9,348 nucleotides of DNA, taken from positions 1 to 9,348 of the forward strand of contig DKMK01000016.1 in the NCBI GenBank assembly GCA_002469545.1, read 5' to 3'. The position numbers and the translations under genes were made by a program. A model generated the notes under the pieces. That model was not told where the DNA came from, did not search any database, and saw nothing but the letters and a program-made list of their open reading frames with translations. Positions within the stretch are counted from its first letter, which is position 1, and every line of letters starts with the position of its first letter. Below are positions 1 to 5,312 of this stretch, piece by piece. This DNA is from Rhodobacterales bacterium UBA7416. GTDB taxonomy: Bacteria; Pseudomonadota; Alphaproteobacteria; Rhodobacterales; Rhodobacteraceae.

Positions 1-1564
1 ATATGGGGGCAGTGACATCGGGCCGTTAATTCAGATGCCGGCGGCGCTGTCTTATCCGATGAATATGAAGACATATGATTGGGGCTTTCAGTCTGAACCT
101 GAACCACATCTGGATGGCCGCAAGCTAGCCACCCCACGCGGTAAAGTGGTCGGTGGATCATCGTCAATCAACGGTATGGTATACGTCCGTGGTCATGCAA
201 AAGATTATGACCATTGGGACGAAAGTGGTGCGAAAGGTTGGTCTTACGCCGATGTATTACCCTACTTCAAACGCATGGAAAACTGGCACAGCGGCGGACA
301 CGGCGGTGACAAGGAATGGCGTGGAACAAGTGGCCCGCTGCACGTCACGCGTGGCCCACGTAAAAATCCATTATTCAAAGCTTTTGTAGATGCTGGGCGA
401 CAAGCTGGCTATCAAACGACTGACGACTACAACGGTGAACAACAAGAAGGCTTTGGCCCGATGGAGCAAACCGTTTATAAAGGACGGCGCTGGTCAGCGG
501 CAAATGCTTATCTACACCCGGCACTGAAGCGCGATAACTGTAATATTGTCCGTGCTTTCGCGCGTAAAATTGTTATCGAAGATGGCCGTGCAGTTGGAGT
601 CGAAGTTGAACGAGGTGGCAAAATTGAGGTCATTCGAGCCATCAATGAAGTTATCATTGCCGCATCGTCATTAAACTCGCCTAAGCTGTTGATGTTGTCA
701 GGGATTGGTCCTGCCAAGCACCTAAAAGAACATGGCATTGATGTCGTCGCAAATCGACCTGGCGTCGGGCAAAACCTGCAAGATCATTTAGAAATTTACC
801 TTCAGATTGCGAGTTTGAAACCAATCACATTATACCGCCATTGGAACCTTGTTTCAAAGGCGCTGATTGGGGCGCAATGGCTGTTTACTAAGGCGGGCTT
901 GGGCGCATCAAACCAATTCGAAAGCGCCGCGTTCGTCCGTTCAAAAGCTGGCGTTGAATATCCAGATATTCAGTACCACTTTTTACCCATAGCTGTACGT
1001 TATGACGGACAAGCGGCGGCAGAAGGTCACGGATTTCAGGCCCATGTTGGGCCTATGCGTTCAAATTCACGTGGTTCAGTAACACTGAACTCCAGCGATC
1101 CACAAGATGCTCCTAAAATTCTGTTCAATTACATGAGCACGCCGGAAGACTGGGACGATTTCAGAAATTGTATTCGTTTAACTCGTGAAATTTTCGGGCA
1201 AGATGCGTTTCGCGAATACGCAGGCAAGGAAATTCAACCCGGAGCCGCATTGCAAACGAACGAGCAACTGGATCAATTTTTACGCCATGAAGTTGAAAGC
1301 GCATATCATCCATGTGGTACCTGTAAAATGGGCGCTGCAAATGATCCAATGGCGGTGGTTGATCCCGAATGTCGTGTCATTGGTATCAATGGATTGCGCG
1401 TAGCAGACAGTTCAATTTTCCCACGGATAACGAATGGGAACCTGAATGGGCCCAGTATTATGACTGGCGAAAAAGCCGCCGATCACATTTTAGGAAAGCA
1501 ACCGTTGCCAAAATCAAACGCTAAGCCTTGGAACCACCCAAAGTGGAAAACAAAACAACGTTAG
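1..1564 (+). CDS. betA: Choline dehydrogenase, GMC oxidoreductase family (5' end outside window)
   Basis: FAD-dependent, membrane-associated enzyme that oxidises choline to betaine aldehyde, the first step of glycine betaine synthesis. The frame is open from base 2, so translation begins before the window; 520 codons are visible against about 550 in the family. The missing N-terminus would carry the GxGxxG FAD-binding motif. Visible family hallmarks are PRGKVVGGSSSINGMVYVRG near 135-195 (GMC signature 1), the SSLNSPKLLMLSGIGP stretch near 667-714 (signature 2), GVGQNLQDHLE near 763-792, SAYHPCGTCKMG with the active-site His codon at 1307-1309, and TNGNLNGPSIMTGEKA with the catalytic Asn codon at 1445-1447. 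The C-terminus is complete, ending in TAG at 1562-1564. It meets the next gene tail to tail with a 4-bp overlap. A betB/betI partner would be expected upstream but is not visible. Other GMC alcohol dehydrogenases are less likely given the choline-dehydrogenase-like C-terminal half. Confidence 0.95.
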   Translation, partial: YGGSDIGPLIQMPAALSYPMNMKTYDWGFQSEPEPHLDGRKLATPRGKVVGGSSSINGMVYVRGHAKDYDHWDESGAKGWSYADVLPYFKRMENWHSGGHGGDKEWRGTSGPLHVTRGPRKNPLFKAFVDAGRQAGYQTTDDYNGEQQEGFGPMEQTVYKGRRWSAANAYLHPALKRDNCNIVRAFARKIVIEDGRAVGVEVERGGKIEVIRAINEVIIAASSLNSPKLLMLSGIGPAKHLKEHGIDVVANRPGVGQNLQDHLEIYLQIASLKPITLYRHWNLVSKALIGAQWLFTKAGLGASNQFESAAFVRSKAGVEYPDIQYHFLPIAVRYDGQAAAEGHGFQAHVGPMRSNSRGSVTLNSSDPQDAPKILFNYMSTPEDWDDFRNCIRLTREIFGQDAFREYAGKEIQPGAALQTNEQLDQFLRHEVESAYHPCGTCKMGAANDPMAVVDPECRVIGINGLRVADSSIFPRITNGNLNGPSIMTGEKAADHILGKQPLPKSNAKPWNHPKWKTKQR

Positions 1565-3618
1565 TTTTGCACCGCTAGTTGCTGATTTAAAACTCTATTT
1601 TTAAACTTTTTAAGCGACGAAATATTACAATCATGTATCAGACATAACTCTGCCTTGGATAACGCTCTCGCATAATAGAACCCTTGGTGCTTAGTGCAGC
1701 CCTTGGAAATCAACCAGTCTGATTGTTCTTTTGTTTCAATCCCTTCGACCACAACAGATAAATTCAAGGCCCGAACAATTTCGATTGCTCCCGCCATCAA
1801 CTTTTCACCTGCATTTGCCATCAAACTACGGTCGATTTTAATTGTTTGCACGGGATATCCATTCAATCGCGCAATGTTTGAATATGCACTGCCAAAATCA
1901 TCAATCGCCAAAGTGTATCCCATCGAAACAATTTCCTGTAACATTTTACTGAAGTGACTCTCTCCAATCTGCAAAGCAGTTTCCGTCAGTTCAATTTCCA
2001 TTACAGATGGATCAAAACCTGGCATTTTAGACAAGAGCCTTAGTTGTACCAGCAATGCCAAACCCTGAAATTGCATCGGGGAAACATTCACAGAGAGCCG
2101 ACAATGACGCAATGCTTTTGGCAAGGAAAGGTAGCCCTCGACTGCGTTTTTCAATACCCATCCACCGAGCTCGCTTATCATGCCGGTAGATTCCGCGATT
2201 GGAATGAATTCTGTTGGTGGAATATTAGCGCCTGATCTGCTGCGTAATCGTGCCAGCGCCTCTAATCCGGTAATTTTCTTTGTTTCCAGGCAAACAATCG
2301 GCTGAAAGGACAACGTTAGACGCCCATCCGCACTCTGCAACGCACTTGCAAGTTCATCTTCGACTTCTAAAAATCGCAGTTTTTTCAAGTATAGTTTTTC
2401 ACGGAAAATCTGCACCCTATCTCCATCATTTTCCTTAGCCGAGTAAAGAGCCAAATCCGCCTTTACCAACAAGTCATGAAAACTGAGGTACTCGAGTTGT
2501 GAAAGGATATACGCAAGTCCAACGCTGGCATCGATTGCAAAGTAGTTGCGACCAATTTTAATTGGGCTTTTTAATGTTGCAATCAATTCACGGCACTCAC
2601 GCGTGATATCGGTCAAAGCTCTGTTTGATCGCATTAGGATACAAAACTCGTCACCACCAAACCGTGATATGATCGTGTTTTTTGGAAAAAACAGTTTCAG
2701 CTTCGATGAAATTTTCTTAAGTAATTTGTCACCGACCACGTGTCCGAATGTGTCATTCACGTACTTAAAACGATCCAAATCGATCAATAAAAGGAATACA
2801 TTTTCGTTCCCTTTGGCGGCAGTTAAAATAAAGTCATCAGCACGCGATGTCAAATATTGACGATTGCGAAGGCCCGTCAAAAAATCATGGTTCGCTAAAT
2901 GTTCAATGCGTCGTTTGGCTTGCTCTTTTTCGTCAATGTCCAGTTCAGTTAAAAGCAACGTTTGCATGCCCGATACGGAATCGAAGCTTTTGCGAGCTTC
3001 AATTTCGTGTATGCGGGCGCCTTCCTGCGTTTTAACAGGGCATACATAATGTCCCTCTTTTCCCGCCATCAAACCGGACTCTAAAGATCGCAAAACTGAG
3101 ACCGACATTATACGATCCGACAAATTTGTACCTTGTGCAGTAAAAGCATGGAGAGCCGCAGGGTTAGCATAAATACAATCGCCATCCGTGTTATAAATTG
3201 TCACCATTGCGCCCGTATACAAAAGCGCCTGCGAGCCATGAAGAATCGCGGATGACTTTTCTTGCGTTAGCTGGGCTTCGCACAACATAGCCATACGCCC
3301 AGAGGCCAATCGGCACCCACGAAAACGACACAGAACTGTTTTGGCTTTGTCTTTGGGGTAAAGAGTCCAACTCTCGTCGAAATAGACGCCGTTTTCGAAC
3401 TCTTTTTGATACTGTAATAATCGCGCACGAACCGAATTAGACATCCCAGAACCCATATCCCGTTGTGTTAATTCGGTTATTGAATCCGCTTCCCACAGCT
3501 CGTTTGCAGATTGATTTGCCCACAGCACCCGTGCATTATCTATGTCGAACACCCAAACTGGAAAGATTGACTCTTCAAATGGGTCCGTTTTGTCTTTGGG
3601 AAGCTCAAGTTCTGTCAT
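1561..3618 (-). CDS. PAS-PAS-GGDEF-EAL cyclic-di-GMP synthase/phosphodiesterase
   Basis: A 685-residue protein without membrane segments, so probably cytoplasmic. Two PAS-like regions (about 15-115 and 130-228) precede a GGDEF domain (about 240-405) that opens with HDFLTGLRNR (244-253), has the metal/substrate stretch LIDLDRFKYVND (278-289) and an intact GGDEF at 321-325. The residues upstream of it are PKNT, so the RxxD product-inhibition site is absent. The EAL domain (about 415-665) keeps E453 of EAL, N511, E543 and E546 of ELTE, D573-D574 of DDFG, K594, E625 and Q645, so both domains look catalytically competent. Which activity dominates cannot be read from the sequence; the PAS input presumably decides. 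Start: ATG at 3618, with GAGAG a few bases upstream. The stop TAA is 1563-1561 and overlaps the betA stop on the other strand. No target or signal is evident from the neighbours. Confidence 0.95.
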   Translation of the reverse strand: MTELELPKDKTDPFEESIFPVWVFDIDNARVLWANQSANELWEADSITELTQRDMGSGMSNSVRARLLQYQKEFENGVYFDESWTLYPKDKAKTVLCRFRGCRLASGRMAMLCEAQLTQEKSSAILHGSQALLYTGAMVTIYNTDGDCIYANPAALHAFTAQGTNLSDRIMSVSVLRSLESGLMAGKEGHYVCPVKTQEGARIHEIEARKSFDSVSGMQTLLLTELDIDEKEQAKRRIEHLANHDFLTGLRNRQYLTSRADDFILTAAKGNENVFLLLIDLDRFKYVNDTFGHVVGDKLLKKISSKLKLFFPKNTIISRFGGDEFCILMRSNRALTDITRECRELIATLKSPIKIGRNYFAIDASVGLAYILSQLEYLSFHDLLVKADLALYSAKENDGDRVQIFREKLYLKKLRFLEVEDELASALQSADGRLTLSFQPIVCLETKKITGLEALARLRSRSGANIPPTEFIPIAESTGMISELGGWVLKNAVEGYLSLPKALRHCRLSVNVSPMQFQGLALLVQLRLLSKMPGFDPSVMEIELTETALQIGESHFSKMLQEIVSMGYTLAIDDFGSAYSNIARLNGYPVQTIKIDRSLMANAGEKLMAGAIEIVRALNLSVVVEGIETKEQSDWLISKGCTKHQGFYYARALSKAELCLIHDCNISSLKKFKNRVLNQQLAVQN

Positions 3619-3708
3619 TATACTCTCGTATTCGGGTTACGCGATAGACTTATTGTCAGCACGAATATTTCAATTTTACACACTTAATTAAAGAAATTTC
3701 ACATGCTA

Positions 3709-3737
3709 ATTCTACCTAGTGCTGTATTTTTAAGCAA
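3709..3737 (-). promoter_or_regulatory. Candidate sigma-70 promoter for the GGDEF-EAL gene
   Basis: On the minus strand TTGCTT (3737-3732) is followed after 17 bases by TAGAAT (3714-3709). This is 4/6 and 5/6 of the vegetative consensus at ideal spacing. It lies about 90 bp upstream of the ATG at 3618. The rest of the 178-bp gap 3619-3796 is AT-rich and shows no gene or terminator that I can support. Confidence 0.4.
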
Positions 3738-3793
3738 CGACCTTATCCAATGACAACGCTTAGTCGACATGAGCGTGACAAGAAATTAGGTTG

Positions 3794-3796
3794 GTG
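3794..3796. repeat. Target-site duplication GTG, left copy
   Basis: GTG directly abuts the IS end at 3797 and is repeated directly after the other end (5246-5248). A fourth base does not match, so the duplication is 3 bp. By chance 1 in 64 junctions would show this, but the IS ends are fixed independently by the inverted repeats. Confidence 0.75.
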
Positions 3797-3826
3797 TGAA
3801 TAGCCCCTAGTTTCCTAGACGCCTTG
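3797..3826. repeat. IS terminal inverted repeat, window-left end (downstream of orfB)
   Basis: Starts TGAATAGCCCCTAG, then TTTCC, then TAGACGCCTTG. Its inverted partner at 5216-5245 differs only inside the five-base middle block, where one of the five bases still matches. The orfB stop codon (3817-3815) sits inside this repeat. Confidence 0.92.
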
Positions 3827-4116
3827 CTTGTTCATTTTTTGCTGCCATTCAAAGTCAACGGGTAACAGCATGCCATTTCTAGCATGTTTGCGTTTTGGAT
3901 TATAGAAAAATTCGATGTAGTCGAAGACATCACTCCTTGCAGCAACTCTGGTTTTATAGACCCTGCGCCTAATGCGTTCACGTTTTAGTAGGTTAAAGAA
4001 ACTTTCTGCTACCGCGTTGTAGTGACAATTTCCTCTGCGGCTCATGCTGTGTTCCAAGTTATGTTGCTTTAGGAATGCCGCCCAATCAATGCTGGTGAAT
4101 TGCGAACTCTGATCCG

Positions 4117-4158
4117 CTGCCCGGCAGGGTATTGCGCAGCAATGTCCCGAAAGGGGGG
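4117..4158 (+). repeat. Palindromic element copy 4 (in orfB, next to the catalytic Asp codon)
   Basis: Reading +: CTGCCC, internal loop GGCA, stem GGGTATTGC, loop GCA, stem GCAATGTCCC, internal loop GAAA, then GGGGGG. Stem pairs are ATTGC with GCAAT and GGG with CCC around a small bulge. The top reads GC-GCA-GC, a GNA triloop. It lies between the codons for LIH and DQSSQ of orfB and adds about 41 bases, shifting the frame. Confidence 0.82.
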
Positions 4159-4251
4159 ATGTATCAACACTTTGTCTTCTGGCTTTCATCGCCAAACTGC
4201 CATCAGCAATGCTTGCAACACAAGATCAATCGGCTGACGGGATTGCATCCA

Positions 4252-4289
4252 TTGCCGACAGGTGATTGCAGGCAATCACCGAGAGGGCC
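4252..4289 (+). repeat. Palindromic element copy 3 (in orfB after VGW)
   Basis: Reading +: TTGCC, internal loop GACA, stem GGTGATTGC, loop AG, stem GCAATCACC, internal loop GAGA, then GGGCC. The 9-bp stem is perfect. Transposase homology stops at VGW on one side and resumes at MQSRQPID in another frame on the other. The net insertion is about 37-40 bases, depending on whether the original had one residue between W and M. Confidence 0.85.
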
Positions 4290-4460
4290 CAGCCAACAAT
4301 TTTGCGAGAGTAGAGGTCAATCACAACGGCCAGATACGAAAACCCCTCATATGTTTTGATGTAGGTGATGTCTGTGACCCAAAATCCATCTGGGGCGTCT
4401 ACATTGAACTGCTTGTCCAATGTATTATTGACGACAACAGATGGCTTGCCACCATACTTG

Positions 4461-4497
4461 CCCCCTCTCGTGCATGTAAACATGCACTGCCGGGCAG
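4461..4497 (-). repeat. Palindromic element copy 5 (in orfB between GYKRR and GKYGG)
   Basis: Reading -: CTGCCC, internal loop GGCA, stem GTGCATGT, loop TT, stem ACATGCAC, internal loop GAGA, then GGGGG. The 8-bp stem is perfect. It replaces the single residue expected between KRR and GKYGG with 13 codons, a net gain of 36 bases, so the reading frame passes straight through. A second overlapping palindrome, CACTGCC-C-GGCAGTG, uses its left side. Confidence 0.85.
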
Positions 4498-4736
4498 TGA
4501 GGCGGCGTTTATAGCCGATCTGGGCCTTGATCCTTGCTAAACGCGCCACACGGTTGGGGCAGCACGTCTCGCCTTGATCACACAGATCGTCGTGCAACTT
4601 GCGATATCCGTAAACCTTGCCACTGTCTTCCCATGCTTCTTTGAGCAAGTCAGTTTGACGCTTATCTTCAATGGCTCTTTTGCTGAATGGTGATTTTAGC
4701 CAAGCGTAGAACCCACTTGGATGAACACGCAGACCA

Positions 4737-4775
4737 CCCCTGTCGATCATTGCGATGCAATAATCTGGCGGGCAA
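4737..4775 (-). repeat. Palindromic element copy 6 (in orfB after RAMC)
   Basis: Reading -: TTGCCC, internal loop GCCA, stem GATTATTGC, loop ATC, stem GCAATGATC, internal loop GACA, then GGGG. The stem matches 8 of 9. It is the most diverged copy. It lies between MKYAFVQAHRPVFSIRAMC and LRVHPSGFYAW, adds about 40 bases and puts the two parts in different frames. Confidence 0.75.
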
Positions 4776-4838
4776 CGGGCACATCGCGCGGATCGAAAAT
4801 ACTGGGCGGTGTGCCTGAACAAACGCATACTTCATTCG

Positions 4839-4875
4839 TTGACCGGCAGGTGATGTTTACATCACCGAGAGGTTG
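4839..4875 (+). repeat. Palindromic element copy 1 (at the orfA/orfB junction)
   Basis: Reading +: TTGACC, internal loop GGCA, stem GGTGATGT, loop TT, stem ACATCACC, internal loop GAGA, then GGTTG. The 8-bp stem is perfect. TTG at 4839-4841 and 4873-4875 could be a 3-bp target duplication around a 31-bp core, giving a net insertion of 34 bases. The minus-strand loop supplies the TAA that now ends orfA. Confidence 0.87.
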
Positions 4876-5186
4876 GCATCCTTGGCGAAGTAACCTCTCG
4901 GGGATTGCTTCGCATTCCCCTGTCGGTCAGTGCACGGTGGCCTTTTTAGAATGTCACGCTCCTCTGTGACACGTGCCAACTCTTGTTTAAGCCGCCTAAT
5001 CTCAGCAGCCTGTTCTATTGTTTCTTCGACGACAACAGCTGGTTTTGAAAACTGCTTCATCCAAGCATAAAGTGAATGTGTACTTACGCCCAAACGCTTG
5101 GAAACATCAGCAACTGAATAGCCGCGTTCCGTTATTTGCTTGATAGCATCTTTCTTAAAGTCTTCCGTGAAATGTGGTCGTGTCAT
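4857..5186 (-). CDS. IS3-family OrfA (HTH transposase subunit) with an inserted palindrome near its C-terminus
   Basis: DNA-binding subunit that recognises the IS ends and is normally joined to OrfB by a -1 frameshift. The 109 codons start at ATG 5186 behind AAGGAGA, a strong Shine-Dalgarno sequence. Residues 22-43 (GYSVADVSKRLGV to LYAWM) form the helix-turn-helix and 57-80 (IEQAAEIRRLKQEL to ERDIL) a leucine-zipper-like coiled coil. The family normally continues ERDILKKAxxYFAK; here residues 81-98 (RPPCTDRQGNAKQSPRG) come largely from palindrome copy 2, after which YFAKDA resumes in frame. The A-run at the usual slip site has only five A, so the typical A-AAA-AAG heptamer is not intact. The stop TAA (4859-4857) lies in the loop of palindrome copy 1, where the original probably ended ANE-TGA overlapping the orfB ATG. 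The N-terminal domains look functional; productive fusion to OrfB looks unlikely. Confidence 0.8.
   Translation of the reverse strand: MTRPHFTEDFKKDAIKQITERGYSVADVSKRLGVSTHSLYAWMKQFSKPAVVVEETIEQAAEIRRLKQELARVTEERDILKRPPCTDRQGNAKQSPRGYFAKDANLSVM
4891..4930 (-). repeat. Palindromic element copy 2 (inside the orfA C-terminal coding region)
   Basis: Reading -: CTGACC, internal loop GACA, stem GGGGAATGC, loop GAA, stem GCAATCCCC, internal loop GAGA, then GGTTA. The stem matches 8 of 9. The top is GC-GAA-GC, identical to the well-known, unusually stable DNA mini-hairpin. It interrupts the ERDILK...YFAKDA stretch of orfA and adds about 39-40 bases. Confidence 0.85.
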
Positions 5187-5215
5187 TGAGTTCTCCTTGC
5201 CTCATTTTTAGGGGA

Positions 5216-5245
5216 CAAGGCGTCTACAATTCTAGGGGCTATTCA
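5216..5245. repeat. IS terminal inverted repeat, window-right end (upstream of orfA)
   Basis: Read on the minus strand it starts TGAATAGCCCCTAG, then AATTG, then TAGACGCCTTG, matching the other end at 26 of 30 positions. Confidence 0.92.
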
Positions 5246-5248
5246 GTG
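5246..5248. repeat. Target-site duplication GTG, right copy
   Basis: Partner of the GTG at 3794-3796, immediately after the IS terminus ATTCA at 5241-5245. Confidence 0.75.
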
Positions 5249-5276
5249 TTGCCATGCGATGCCGCGTCAGTGTAAT
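5249..5276 (+). promoter_or_regulatory. Weak promoter candidate for the TSUP gene, beside the IS insertion point
   Basis: TTGCCA at 5249-5254 and TGTAAT at 5271-5276 are separated by 16 bases and lie 36 bp upstream of the ATG at 5313. The first T directly follows the IS target duplication, so the insertion would have changed everything upstream of the -35 box. The match is modest and could be chance. Confidence 0.22.
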
Positions 5277-5312
5277 CATTTCCCACCCGCAATCACTTAT
5301 ATAAGCGTTTAA

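Larger units (their letters stand above)
3815..4835 (-). pseudogene. IS3-family transposase OrfB (DDE recombinase), broken by four palindromic insertions and one nonsense codon
   Basis: Catalytic subunit of an IS3 transposase. The inferred original start is ATG at 4835 (MKYAFVQAHRPVFSIRAMC). Homology then resumes in other frames after each insertion: LRVHPSGFYAWLK to GYKRR (about 4735-4510), GKYGGKPSVVV through WVTDITYI to VGW (about 4460-4290), MQSRQPIDLVLQALLMAVW then TGA then KPEDKVLIH (about 4250-4160), and DQSSQFTSIDW to the stop at 3815. The catalytic triad is present in pieces: Asp of WVTD, Asp of DQSSQ, and Glu of AVAESFF with exactly 35 residues between the last two (D(35)E). NCHYNA replaces the more usual NCHDNA/NCYDNA. 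Each gap in homology coincides with a palindrome (copies 6, 5, 3 and 4 in reading order). The TGA is at 4188-4186 where Arg is expected. Two long open fragments remain, 4226-4828 and 3815-4195, but neither contains the whole triad. Confidence 0.9.
3797..5245 (-). mobile_element. IS3-family insertion sequence, 1449 bp, carrying six internal palindromic insertions
   Basis: Complete element with both ends. The terminal inverted repeats match at 26 of 30 positions and begin TGAATAGCCCC, with the TG...CA termini usual for IS3 elements. The flanking GTG at 3794-3796 and 5246-5248 is a 3-bp target duplication, the size expected for this family. The cargo is the usual orfA/orfB pair read leftward. 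The element is longer than most IS3 relatives because about 230 bp belong to six inserted palindromes; without them it would be close to 1.22 kb. It has landed between the GGDEF-EAL gene and the TSUP exporter gene, with no coding sequence broken. Subgroup assignment needs a search against a reference IS collection. It is probably immobile unless a transposase is supplied in trans, because orfB is disrupted. Confidence 0.93.

Noticed and set aside
4186..4188. In-frame TGA as a selenocysteine codon with a nearby hairpin
   Set aside because: The position is an Arg in the family, the gene is already frame-broken on both sides, and the nearby hairpins are the repeat elements, not a SECIS structure. 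A simple nonsense mutation (CGA to TGA) explains it.
4226..4828. Treating this as an intact 200-residue OrfB with ATG at 4828
   Set aside because: Its first 30 or so residues are out of the native frame (the native text is MKYAFVQAHRP from 4835) plus palindrome copy 6, and its end is palindrome copy 3 sequence and beyond in a wrong frame. It is a fragment of the broken gene.
4117..4930. CRISPR array
   Set aside because: The repeats are palindromic and in both orientations, and spacing varies from about 15 to 240 bases with transposase-coding DNA between them. There are no uniform spacers or cas genes.
4117..4930. Integron attC sites or REP/RAYT elements
   Set aside because: The RYYYAAC/GTTRRRY core pair of attC sites is missing, as is the GTAG-type head of REP sequences. 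No tyrosine recombinase or Y1 transposase is in the window. The element may share a single-strand hairpin logic, but it is not identifiable as either.
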